From the NCBI RefSeq assembly GCF_052324685.1, contig NC_135218.1:23060851-23124850 (forward strand): a DNA stretch of 64,000 nt. The letters run 5' to 3'. This document shows positions 24,249 to 35,540 of this stretch, piece after piece; position 1 is the first letter of the stretch, and each line of letters begins with the position of its first letter. The notes under the pieces are model-generated. The model worked only from the letters and a program-made list of their open reading frames with translations, made no database searches and had not been told where the DNA came from. The position numbers were made by a program, and so were the translations under genes. This DNA comes from Brachyhypopomus gauderio. Its lineage: Eukaryota > Chordata > Actinopteri > Gymnotiformes > Hypopomidae.

Positions 24249-24803
24249 AAGTGGAAAACGGAAGTGTTTTTCTTTTTGTATTTCATCCCCTGCTTCTGTT
24301 ACAGATGCCCTAAAGACTTGTGAATCTGTACCAACCCATTTGCCTTCAGTGACCTGTCAGAAGTTTTTACTTTAGTGTTACTTTTGGGAGATCCAGAATG
24401 CACAAGGGAGCATGTATTGAGAATGTCCTGGGATGTTTGTACTGGTCATCATAGAATGCACACTATTATAAATAATTAAGGATAAAGTAATATTGTAATG
24501 TATTGACTTTTGCAAACCCAAGTCCTTTTTCAGTACACATCACAGTCGATCTGTTAAGATGCTCAAAAGGCACTCTAATCGGTACTCTTGTTTCAGATGA
24601 ATATATTAAATAAGTGTATTATAAGTGCATACACTAATTTAGGGAGGAAAATTTATACCATATTTTGTGTTATTGAGTAACTGAAGGTCACATTGAATCA
24701 GAATGGGTAATATGACCAGTAGCGGTTAAGCCTTTGTCGAATTCATGATTTAAAATAACCGAATAGTTTTTTCTAGTTGATCATCTAGAGAGGTTAATAT
24801 CTA

Positions 24804-25258
24804 CAGTATTGGCCAGAAGTGTTGGCACTATTGAAAACCTTCCATGAAGCATTTCTCCAAGAACATTGCAATGACGTGCTTTGTTATACATTTTTATTTC
24901 CTTTCTGTGTATTGGTGCAACAGAAAACAGCAGAGGATGAGGCAAATATTACATAATTTCACATGACTCCAAAAATGGACCAGACATAATTATTGGCACC
25001 TTTTCAAAATTGTGGGTAAATAACTGTTTGAAGCATGTGATGCTCGTTACAACTCACCTGTAGAAAGTAACATGGTGTGGACAATATAATCACACCTGAA
25101 ACCAGACGAAAGGGGTCGAAGTTGACTCAGGCTGCATTGTGTGCCATACTAAGCATGGAGAACAGATAGAAGAGAAATGTATGTGTATAACGAAACAAGT
25201 AATAAGAATACTTTTCAGGAAATAAATTCAGTGGTGCCAACACTTTCGGCTATGGCAG
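24804..25258. mobile_element. Non-autonomous Tc1/mariner-type element (455 bp)
   Basis: Flanking TA dinucleotides, with ends CAGTATTGGCC and (other strand) CTGCCATAGCC that converge into an identical inner stretch AAGTGTTGGCAC or AGTGTTGGCAC. The interior (CACACCTGAAACCAGAC, GAAGTTGACTCAGGCTGCAT, ACTAAGCATGGAGAACAGA) matches the non-coding flank common in fish Tc1-like elements. No transposase frame remains. Confidence 0.8.
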
Positions 25259-25698
25259 TACTTATACGTTTGAGCCCTTGTAGAACATCTGAACCATCGG
25301 GCTGCTTGCCTGCGGGGTTATGTCGCCACCCAGAGGATCTTAGAAGACTACATCGCGTTTCGTGACCGTTTCTACAGGGTTTTTTTTGGACAGTCTCTTC
25401 TGTAAGACGTTCACTCACGTCATTACACATGACGCATGTGGTTGTGTCATCTGATTTTAATTAGACAAATTCTGGGCCTGTTGTTGATCTTTGCCGCTGA
25501 CAAACATGATTTGGATAGACAGTGTCATTAGCTATTAGTAACAAACTGATTACATATGGACTAGACGAAACTAAATACTATGATTATATAATTGATGAGA
25601 GGATACCTAAGAGCCACGATCTTGTAAGTTACGCTTCAGAATATACCTGAACTATTCGTGTCCGGACACAAACTCCAAAGTGCAGCTACACGGAGAAG

Positions 25699-25774
25699 GG
25701 CAGGACATATACACACTTCTCGTTTTACACCAAAAGGGGGAGCTATCAGACCCATTACAGGACACGTAGCTCAT
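25699..25774 (-). repeat. Right copy of the 76-bp inverted repeat around cycs
   Basis: Reverse complement of 21648-21723 with one visible difference. The similarity stops sharply on both sides. Confidence 0.9.
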
Positions 25775-26164
25775 GCTGCAGGCCGGAGCCCCGGTGGGCG
25801 TGGGTAAAGGACGGAGCATGTGTCAATCATTTTCGACTGCAGCCAATCAGATACTAGACTTTCGTTGTCAATCAATTTTTATTAAGCCAATTATCAGCCA
25901 GAGTTAGCTGTCAATCAATTTTTACTGCAGCAAATCATCTTAACAGATCTGCCAAAAGAAGGCGTAAACTGCACGGAGAAGCTCTTTAAACAGAAGTATA
26001 TGCCATTCTTGCACAAAAGTAGCTGAATAAAAACACTAGAAGAGCCATGACTTTAGACATTTTTAAATCAAAGTTTAAAATACTTCTCACTTGTTATTCT
26101 GGAACGGCACTTTAATGATTTTTTTTCCTTTATTGCACGTATTGCATCATTTGTACATCATATA

Positions 26165-26930
26165 TATGTGGCGAGTGTAAATTGTTAGCGACGAGAGCGA
26201 CACGGCGACCGGAAGTCATTCATTTTCAATGAGAGTGAGCGACACCCAGCGGCGCGACGCGGCGCGACGCGAAGTGAGCGATTCGAGCGACGCGAACAAG
26301 TTGAGCTTGGCTCAACTTTATGCAAATGAGCAGTGACGCGCGGCGGCGACTACCAATCAGAAAATATGTTTGCACCCTCCTCCGAAACCGCACCTCTGAC
26401 TTTGGTTCCTACTGATTATTTGTTCCGATTGCAAAAATGGAGGAGAGTCTCTCCTCCAATGTCTCTGGATGTCCCGCACTTTACGATGTGTCCCTGTTTA
26501 TTTACAGTACAAAATGTTTATTTTTGGAGGGAATACTGTTGATTTGTTAAAAAACATTTGCAATAAATTAGCGTATACCCTATTATTGGTTATGATTTTT
26601 TAAATTCCTGTTTGATCTTCGGGTCTGGGGTAAAAAGTAAAAAAAATACATAAACATTTTAGGTTTATATACTATATGTGTTTTATACACACACTATGTT
26701 TTATACACGCACTCATTTATAATCGTGTGTCCTGTAATCAATAGATTAAAATAAATACTGCGTCCTGCTTTAAAAACGTGATTTGCATATCTGTCACGTG
26801 CTGCATGCAAGCTGATGTTGGACACGCCCCCACGCGACGCGATGCTGGCGACTCGGCGACGGAGAGCGATTTTATCGCTTTCGGTGTGGAGACACGAGCG
26901 CAGCCTGCACTAGTGACGTCACACATGACG
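26165..26930 (+). mobile_element. Probable PIF/Harbinger-derived element remnant
   Basis: CpG-rich block with many GCGACG/GAGCGAC motifs at both ends, quite unlike its AT-rich flanks. Inside, from the ATG at 26435, a short frame reads MEESLSSNVSGCPALYDVSL, which resembles the start of a MADF domain as found in the accessory protein of Harbinger elements; it stops after about 37 codons. Clean terminal repeats and target duplication could not be fixed, so limits and family are tentative. Confidence 0.45.
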
Positions 26931-28125
26931 TGAGATTTCCTGCTACGTTCTTGCTGAATTCATTAGGTTTGTATTAAACTAAGTGGTTGTACGCATACTA
27001 GTTCGGGATCTCGTCCCCTGTTTCTCGTATTAAGCTTAACTATTTAAAAAACACCAAAAAGATCAATATGACCAAAGCCAGCAGGATATTAAATCCAATT
27101 ACTTTTAACATCCGTTTGTGAAAGAGTTTGATGGTGAAATCATAAATTTTGGAATGTTTTTTAAAACTTTTATTTAAAGTCACAAAAAAGAACCCGGGAT
27201 GTTATGTTATAAAAACATCGTTACAGTCCAAAATACAAATCAGATGGAAATCCATTGCAGTTTAGTCAAGTGTGATGTACATATGTTCTAGCATGTTTTT
27301 GAATACTACTGTCACAACAATCATAATTAACTACAACAGAAGATCTTTCAGAAACTGGGCAAACAAGAGACGTGTTCACTGAAAAGTCGAAACTACACCA
27401 AAGGTGTGATATCTATATCTGTATGCCTTAGCATTCCTTTAGTTGTAACATGCCATCGATATATTTCTAATAATGTTATGTAACACTGTGGCCACTAGGG
27501 GGCACTTGTTTCACAAAAACTGATCTCAGTGCCCATATGTAGCGACAGATAGGACTGCTTTGTATAAATGTGGGAACCGTTGTTTTAATACTCCTCACTA
27601 ACACCCTTCAGTTGGTTTAACACTAGTCCCCAAAGACCCTTCAGTTAGTTTAATACTCCTCACTAACAACCCTTCAGTTGTTTTAATACTAACAATCCTA
27701 TATAAATTCCTCTCCTCTCCACTTAACAGATTAATGCCAACGTAACAATCATACTGTCATATTGATATCACACATTAATATATTATGCCTCATTAATTCT
27801 ATTAGTGCCACATATTGGTAGTATTTTAGTGTACTCTCAAATACACAAGCACTATGTATAACCAATGGGTCACTTTTTTGTTAATTTATTCATTATAACA
27901 CCATTAACTTGTCCAAATGTAGTCAAATGTGATGAAAAACTGCACCTTCATTTCTGCTGCAGGTTTTCCAGTTTTGTAATATCGTCCAGGCGATCTCCAT
28001 GGTATTTGTATGTCAGCAAATAAGCTGTCATTACCAGTAGTCAGCAAAGTTAGCTGGAGCAACACAGCAAAGTGTGCAAAACCAGCACTGGCGCCGACTT
28101 TATGGGTGTGTGCTCTCTGATGGCT
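26931..28125. other. Intergenic with a short tandem repeat
   Basis: No gene recognised. About three imperfect copies of a roughly 35-bp unit (CCCTTCAGTTxxTTTAA, ACTCCTCACTAAC) lie at about 27580-27690. Confidence 0.5.
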
Positions 28126-28129
28126 GCAA

Positions 28130-28205
28130 CCCTAAAAGCAAAGTTCTGTAATGCACTGACCACACACTCACACGGTCAGAGTGGACCACAGAACTTTGCC
28201 TGCAG
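28130..28205 (-). ncRNA. mir148: microRNA precursor mir-148
   Basis: On the minus strand the 3' arm (28159-28138) starts TCAGTGCATTACAGAACTTT, the miR-148/152 family sequence with seed CAGUGCA. The 5' arm (28197-28175) reads AAAGTTCTGTGGTCCACTCT and pairs with it around a 14-nt loop; the stem extends into the flanks with CTGCA/TGCAG pairing. The family includes miR-148a, miR-148b and miR-152. Human MIR148A lies between CYCS and NFE2L3, so the position between cycs and an NFE2-like gene supports the call. Here it is transcribed opposite to cycs. Confidence 0.92.
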
Positions 28206-29400
28206 AGCCTTTCGTGTGTGTGCATGTGTATGTCACATTATATTTTAATGTTGCATATGTATATGGCAGGTAGAGTTCAATCAGTAATTTGTAATTTGAT
28301 TGGTTGAAACACGCTCACAACTGGTTCATCTAGTCCCTAGGAAATAACACAATGTTTAGTCTTCTAGCTTGAATGTTTCAGACATGTTCCACATTACCAT
28401 CAATAAGGTCGACTAGATAAATTATTCTTTAAATAACTCTATAAATTACACTTTGAAAGTGTTTTGTACAATTGGACATAATCTATGTTTCGTATCAGAT
28501 AACTTTCTTGAGAAACATGTGCATGTATAGGCCTTCTAAAGTTAAGCCTTAAAATATTTTTAACGATATGTTCACCGTATGTCTACAACACTGTGAGAAG
28601 TTGTTCATCTTAAAAAAGGTAAAATAATGTAGTCCACCAGGTGAACGTGCAGAGAGAAACTACATTATCCAGGCTTTGTTCCAAGCCTACCACAAAGTCG
28701 TTTTTTTATTTTAAGAGCTTGTATATTTAAGAAACATTTCGTTTGCATTAAATCAGCCCAGCACCAACCTGATAGAACACACATGTAGACATAGCGGAGT
28801 CTCCACTTCTTAGAAGCTTCAAACTTAGTTTAGTGCATCTCCCCCACAAACGTAAACAGGACAGCCACACACGACTGTAAATTTAGAGCGAATCTGAAGT
28901 GATATCGAGTCTCATGGTAGATTATCGCACACGTCCTCTTACTTCCTCGTCTGTACCCCGTTTTGGGTTTGCAGTACCGCAGGACCCCCGGTACGGGGCC
29001 GAAACTAAAGGAATGTCGACGTGGAGCTGCCAAACGTGAACGTGTAGGCTTCTCGTGAACGCGCTCAGAAACCTTTCACAGTTGTTTGCCTTGCGGTAGC
29101 ATTTTCTACAAAGCAGAATGAGGTACGTTCTTCACACACCGGTGTATAAGTCGTCATTAAAGCAAATGTTTGTTTGTACTTGAAATTAAGGCGTCTTCCT
29201 TACAGGATACCGTATGTAACACAGTTTCAAACACGTTATTAATAAATAATAATGTACTGTGAATGTTTATTTTCAGCGTTTCCCAATTTTCCCTTAACCT
29301 GATGAGCCAAATAAGTAAATACAAACGGGGCAAGGGGAAAGACACTAATGGATGATGCCACATTGCGACGGGTGGCGCTCCTCGCCTTGTAACAACATTT
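28206..29400. other. Intergenic, upstream of nfe2l2b
   Basis: No gene recognised. A 67-codon minus-strand frame at 28830-29033 has no familiar domain. The last part becomes more CpG-rich toward the nfe2l2b first exon. Confidence 0.45.
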
Positions 29401-29578
29401 CATTGGTTCTTCCTAACGGGGCGGGGCTAAAGCGCATTGCGTGTATTTCACCTTCAGAACCTCCCAGTGCGGCTCGTGGACTGGCTTGGTGTTGGATGGT
29501 TTGGTGTTGAACCTGAGGGCGCACGCCGGGACCCCGCCGGAGTATTAACACCAACAGTTGATGTTTCACAATTACGCA

Positions 29579-32500
29579 ATGAAAGCGAGCGAAGGTGCGT
29601 GGGCACTACTGCCACGTGAACAGGTGAGACACTAACACCACACCGGCTACAGGTGACATGTTGGTCTGCGAGTGACCGCTGAGGGTCTTGTGAATGCAGC
29701 CGATTATCGTAGCTAGTGCATTTGGAAGTGATATGCACTCGTATTTGTGTAATAGCAGTGGACACAAGCTTAGTGCTTTAGAAATAGTCAAGCTTACATT
29801 TGCTACTTATAAAGTGAAAATAAATACGTGATTGTTTGTTTGTGTGTTTATGTAATATGTATAGAGTTGCAAGTAATTGGCTCCATTAACAACCAATTCT
29901 AACCTACTTCTTAGTTACGTATCAGTACCTTTCAGTTTTCCACAATGACCTAAACTGAAAAATGTTTTTAATAATATGTCGTCCATTGTTTGGGGCCCTG
30001 TCGACCTAGTGTTGCCTACAGTTTTGTCCTGTTCATTTCCTGAAGTAGTGATACCTGAAGTAGTGAGGTAGTGCTATACCTGAAGTAGTGAGGTAGTGAT
30101 ATACCTGAAGTAGTGAGGTAGTGCTATACCTGAAGAAGTAGTGAGGTAGTGCTATACCTGAAGTAGTAGTGAGGTAGTGCTATACCTGAAGTAGTAGTGA
30201 GGTAGTGCTATACCTGAAGTAGTAGTGAGGTAGTGCTATACCTGAAGAAGTAGTGAGGTAGTGCTATACCTGAAGAAGTAGTGAGGTAGTGCTATACCTG
30301 AAGTAGTAGTGAGGTAGTGCTATACCTGAAGTAGTAGTGAGGTAGTGCTATACCTGAAGAAGTAGTGAGGTAGTGCTATACCTGAAGTAGTAGTGAGGTA
30401 GTGCTATACCTGAAGTAGTAGTGAGGTAGTGCTATACCTGAAGTAGTAGTGAGGTAGTGCTATACCTGAAGTAGTAGTGAGGTAGTGCTATACCTGAAGT
30501 AGTAGTGAGGTAGTGCTATACCTGAAGTAGTAGTGAGGTAGTGCTATACCTAAAGTAGTAGTGAGGTAGTGCTATACCTAAAGAAGTAGTGAGGTAGTGC
30601 TATACCTAAAGAAGTAGTGAGGTAGTGCTATACCTAAAGAAGTAGTGAGGTAGTGCTATACCTAAAGAAGTAGTGAGGTAGTGCTATACCTAAAGAAGTA
30701 GTGAGGTAGTGCTATGCCTGAAGAAGTAGTGAGGTAGTGCTATACCTGAAGAAGTAGTGAGGTAGTGCTATACCTAAAGAAGTAGTGAGGTAGTGCTATA
30801 CCTAAAGAAGTAGTGAGGTAGTGCTATACCTAAAGAAGTAGTGAGGTAGTGCTATACCTAAAGAAGTAGTGAGGTAGTGCTATACCTAAAGAAGTAGTGA
30901 GGTAGTGCTATACCTAAAGAAGTAGTGAGGTAGTGCTATACCTAAAGAAGTAGTGAGGTAGTGCTATACCTAAAGAAGTAGTGAGGTAGTGCTATACCTG
31001 AAGAAGTAGTGAGGTAGTGCTATACCTGAAGAAGTAGTGAGGTAGTGCTATACCTGAAGAAGTAGTGAGGTAGTGCTATACCTGAAGAAGTAGTGAGGTA
31101 GTGCTATACCTGAAGAAGTAGTGAGGTAGTGCTATACCTGAAGAAGTAGTGAGGTAGTGCTATACCTGAAGAAGTAGTGAGGTAGTGCTATACCTGAAGA
31201 AGTAGTGAGGTAGTGCTATACCTGAAGAAGTAGTGAGGTAGTGCTATACCTGAAGAAGTAGTGAGGTAGTGCTATACCTGAAGAAGTAGTGAGGTAGTGC
31301 TATACCTGAAGAAGTAGTGAGGTAGTGCTATACCTGAAGAAGTAGTGAGGTAGTGCTATACCTGAAGAAGTAGTGAGGTAGTGCTATACCTGAAGAAGTA
31401 GTGAGGTAGTGCTATACCTGAAGAAGTAGTGAGGTAGTGCTATACCTGAAGAAGTAGTGAGGTAGTGCTATACCTGAAGAAGTAGTGAGGTAGTGCTATA
31501 CCTGAAGAAGTAGTGAGGTAGTGCTATACCTGAAGAAGTAGTGAGGTAGTGCTATACCTGAAGAAGTAGTGAGGTAGTGCTATACCTGAAGAAGTAGTGA
31601 GGTAGTGCTATACCTGAAGAAGTAGTGAGGTAGTGCTATACCTGAAGAAGTAGTGAGGTAGTGCTATACCTGAAGAAGTAGTGAGGTAGTGCTATACCTG
31701 AAGAAGTAGTGAGGTAGTGCTATACCTGAAGAAGTAGTGAGGTAGTGCTATACCTGAAGAAGTAGTGAGGTAGTGCTATACCTGAAGAAGTAGTGAGGTA
31801 GTGCTATACCTGAAGAAGTAGTGAGGTAGTGCTATACCTGAAGAAGTAGTGAGGTAGTGATATACCACGATCCGTGTTTTTTAGCCACAGCTGCTGGGAG
31901 ACGTTCTGTATTGCAACCAATATATGAAAATAAATGAACAAAATGCACGTTAAAATAAAAGGTACACATTAGTCTTTTATTTACAGCATATAAAAATAGT
32001 TCTAAAAGTCTGCATTCTATAGCATAAATTGTCCATTTGAATATTCCAACACTGAATATTACTGCAGGTGTGGGTTTGATTGTACAACAGTACACTTAAT
32101 ACTTATTCTCTTTTCCAACATAAAGACAATTTGCTTTGATAAACTCAAAACTGTAACTGTTTATTCATTTAATACTTTATGTATGTAGTTTGGTGCTCTG
32201 TAGTTTGTGGCTTTTCCCCTATTTCCATTATCACTCTTGACCACATTGACCTGGGCAATAAAACCATGGTAGAGAAGGGAAGCGTCACACTGCCATGAGC
32301 ACAGTAATCATCAGGGCGCCAGTCGCTGCTTAATTACACAACCTGATGGAATAAGAACCCGTGAGGGGTTTCTGCAGTGAAGGCCACATACTTCATTTAG
32401 TTAACTGTGAGTCTCAGCCGAGTGAAAAACAAGAGAATGAGTGAATATGCTGGAGCAAACACCCACAGCACGGTGCCCTCGTCTCCGTACGTCCTGTGGT

Positions 32501-32892
32501 GAGTGAGGGTGTGTGCGGAGGATTTAGTCCTGATGCCAACGGTAGGGTGGCATGTGTCGTCATGTAGCCTCAAACACAAAAGCAGTGCATGACAGATCCC
32601 TCGCTCTCTTTCTCTCCTCTTCTAGGAAATCCGTTTGATTGACAGCTTGAGGCAGCAGGACATTGGCCAGGGCGTAGAGTGGGAGGAGATCCGTGTCTCC
32701 TTTCACGAGTGGGCTGGGGAGACGCAGCAAATGAGGGAGCAGGAAGAGGAGAGCTGGAGAAGAGAGGGGGAGGGGCTTGGAAGAGAGGGGGAGGGGCTTG
32801 GAGTCCTGCTAACGCTCGGGAAATGGGAGCAGGAGACCAGGGAGGTCGTGCCTGACTGTGTATCGCAAACCTCTCAGGTACTTCGTATGCAC

Positions 32893-32935
<43 letters not shown>

Positions 32936-33628
32936 ACGCATTGCTATACCCATCTCTATACAGCTCTCACTCCTCTTCTGTGTCACGTCTTTCTCGGAGG
33001 GAAAATAACATAAGATCAGAACCCACTCGGATCTGGGGGTTTACAGACCTCATTAACTGTGTTGAGTATCACCTGAATTTAGCTTAGCAGTAAACATACT
33101 TCACTATAATTACATTATTATTTTTTATATTGCATATATTTGTAGTGATTTGAAGCCCTGTAACTCTCTGGAGTGGATTTAGTTGGACATTGTGAACATT
33201 AATAAGATAAGATCAAATAAGCTGAAAATGTCCTAAAAGGGACTAAACTTTAATATTTGTTTTGTTGTAATTCTTGTTGTAAAAACGAGTAAAGAACAGA
33301 GGTCCGTGACATTTCAAATAAAAATTAAGAAGTTGTTCACAAAATGATTTATAAAATGTTTGCCAAAAAGAATTCTGGATAAAGTGATATGATACCTTAC
33401 ATTTTCTGAAATGCTTTCCAAGCTCTGCTCACACGCCATCAACCACACACACACCACACACCACACGCACAAACACACCACACGCACACACGCATACACA
33501 CACACACCACACACGCACACAGAGCTTAATCACCTTTTTACATTTCAGAGAGCTGAAAACTCCAACACATATATGGGATTCATGGCTGAATCCTCATTCT
33601 GTGGCAAGGTGCACAATATTGACACATG

Positions 33629-33668
<40 letters not shown>

Positions 33669-35540
33669 ACAAAGATTTGAGTGGGCAGTGTTCCTCTACA
33701 CACACACTTCCTTCAGTTGTCTTTCTACACCGTGTTCACAGGGATCTCCCCTTACCCAGAACCCTCTGCTGTCTGCATTGCTTTTTGCCAAGAAGCCAGC
33801 TGCTATGAAAGAGAAGGCGTCCAGCCAGCCCCTGCCTGATTTACAGGTATACCCGCACACTTGTTAGTAAAGCTCTAATCAAAACAGTGTTGGATTGGAT
33901 GTTGTTTTTGATTATAAAGATGTTGCTGTTGTTTTGTGTGCATTTTTATACTGTTGGAAAGAAGCCCTTTATTTAGTTTTAGAAAATATTCTGCAGTTTA
34001 GTAGACTACAATAATAATTGTAATAGGGTTAGGGTTAGGGTTAGGGTTAAGCATCAGTTTGCAAAGCAAGCTCAACAGTATATAATAGTTATAATATCTA
34101 CTAGGTATTCGTTTTTAGTTCGTTTTGGTGAATTTGTGATTGTAATTTTATATTAATACAGCATTTTGTTCCTTTCATGTTCAGTATTATCTGGATGTCT
34201 TAGCGGCCCACATTCCTGAAAGCCCATGTGCACCCCTAGTGGAACCTAGGGAGAATAACAACTACTTGGCGCCTGAACCACACAGGAACACCGAAACAGG
34301 TCCTGTTTCTGGCGCCATGGCACTCGAGCCCCCACACGCTGGCTCTGCTGAGATCATGCAGATGCACAGACACACCTTAATAGCCGACCTTAATGAGTTA
34401 GCCCCACCATTAACACAGTCACTGCCTGACACGTCTCAATTCAAGCAAACGTTTTCTGGTTCAGAGGAACTCGCACAGTCCTTTCTAGACACAAATATAT
34501 GCTCCAGTCCACCGGATAACCTAAATCACATCAATTTAACAGCTTGTGAAGAGATCTTCAACTTCCATACACAGAGAGAAGTTTGCCCAGACCGTACGAG
34601 GACGGCAACACCTGCACACATGCCCTGTCGAGATGAATTTACACAAAAAGACTCCTCACACAACCTTTCATGTCTTGTGGATGGCACAACCACATTCCAC
34701 CTTAAAAACTCTATAGAACATGTAAACCTAGACACTTCCCTAAATGGAGATGACACATTTAACACCAGCCAATCGGAGGACAGAAGGTGCATCCAGTCAT
34801 ATCACACAGAGCTGTTTGATTGGTCCCTCCTCTCAGATGCAGAGGAAGTGCAGTCACATTCTCAGCCATGTGGAACAGAGGCCATCCCACAACAACTAAC
34901 TCCAAACCCCTCACACCCGGCACCATTCTCTGACCCCTCTCAGCATCCGGTCGGCACCGACCCATCGCCCAGAGCCAAAATGGACGCCCAGACATGCCTG
35001 CCAGCTCGCCGTGGTCACCGTAACCGACGCACCTTTCAAGATGAGCAGAACGCCCAAGCCCTGCAACTCCCGCTCAGCATGGACGACATTGTTGGCCTGT
35101 CGGTGGACGCCTTTAACGAGGCTGTTGGCGCTAACGAGCTCAGTCAGGCTCAGCTCAGCCTTATAAGGGACATTCGCAGACGGGGCAAAAACAAAATGGC
35201 CGCCCAGAGCTGTCGAAAAAGAAAGCAAGATAAAATGGTGGATCTAGAGGCCGAGGTGGAGGCTCTCAGAGAGCAGAGCAAATCGAGGAAGAGAGAAAGA
35301 GAGAACCACGTCAAAGCTCTGCGTGACACCAAGCAGAAGCTCAGGAAGCTATACTGTGAGGTGTTCTCCCAGCTGAGGGATGAGTGTGGGAATCCTTATA
35401 GCCCCAAGGAGTACACACTACAGCACAGCAGTGATGGATATGTCTACTTGTTGCCACGCAAAACAAACGTGAACTACCAGAGGAAAACACAGACTCCCAC
35501 ATGTGAACCACCAGAGGAGAACACAGGCTCCCACACGTGA
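29579..35540 (+). CDS. nfe2l2b: NRF2-like CNC-bZIP transcription factor (nfe2l2 'b' paralogue)
   Basis: NRF2 binds antioxidant-response elements with small MAF partners and is normally degraded through KEAP1 and beta-TrCP. Five phase-0 exons: 29579-29623, 32626-32877, 33549-33608, 33742-33846, 34185-35540; 605 residues. Exon 1 encodes 15 residues ending in Gln, as in human NFE2L2. Exon 2 is a Neh2 homologue (LIDSLRQQDIGQG), but DLG reads GQG (29-31), ETGE reads ETRE (85-88), and no Lys lies between them; an in-frame REGEGLG doubling sits there instead. The DSGIS and DSAPGS degrons are not recognisable. The CNC and basic region is strong: LSLIRDIRRRGKNK at about 480-491, with AAQSCRKRK instead of the usual AAQNCRKRK, then a zipper and the SPKEYTLQHSSDG end. 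The last 23 codons and stop come from the 34-bp array. NFE2L2 is preferred over NFE2L3 because of Neh2 and the neighbours mtx2, lnpk and atp5mc3; identity at paralogue level is inferred. Confidence 0.85.
30039..31866 (+). repeat. 28-bp minisatellite in nfe2l2b intron 1
   Basis: About 65 tandem copies of a 28-bp unit containing GTAGTGAGGTAGTGCTATAC. Copies fall into blocks: a variant with GAAGTAGTAG toward the left, a CTAAAGAAG block near 30540-30990, and a long nearly perfect CTGAAGAAG block from about 31000 to the right end. The homogeneous right block points to recent expansion. Confidence 0.97.
34026..34049 (+). repeat. Interstitial telomere-type repeat
   Basis: Four exact copies of GGGTTA in nfe2l2b intron 4, the vertebrate telomere motif. 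Confidence 0.95.

Noticed and set aside
28830-29033. 67-codon minus-strand frame with a MAAPRRHSF start
   Set aside because: No recognisable domain, no supporting splice sites, and located between mir-148 and the nfe2l2b promoter.
30039-31866. Regular 28-bp repeats resembling a CRISPR array
   Set aside because: Units are directly adjacent without unique spacers, and this is vertebrate DNA.
34239-35540. NFE2L3 or NFE2 as the identity of the CNC-bZIP gene
   Set aside because: The VGLSVDAFN stretch resembles NFE2L3 and the C-terminus resembles NFE2, but the Neh2-type exon 2, the five-exon phase-0 layout and HOXD-side neighbours favour NFE2L2.
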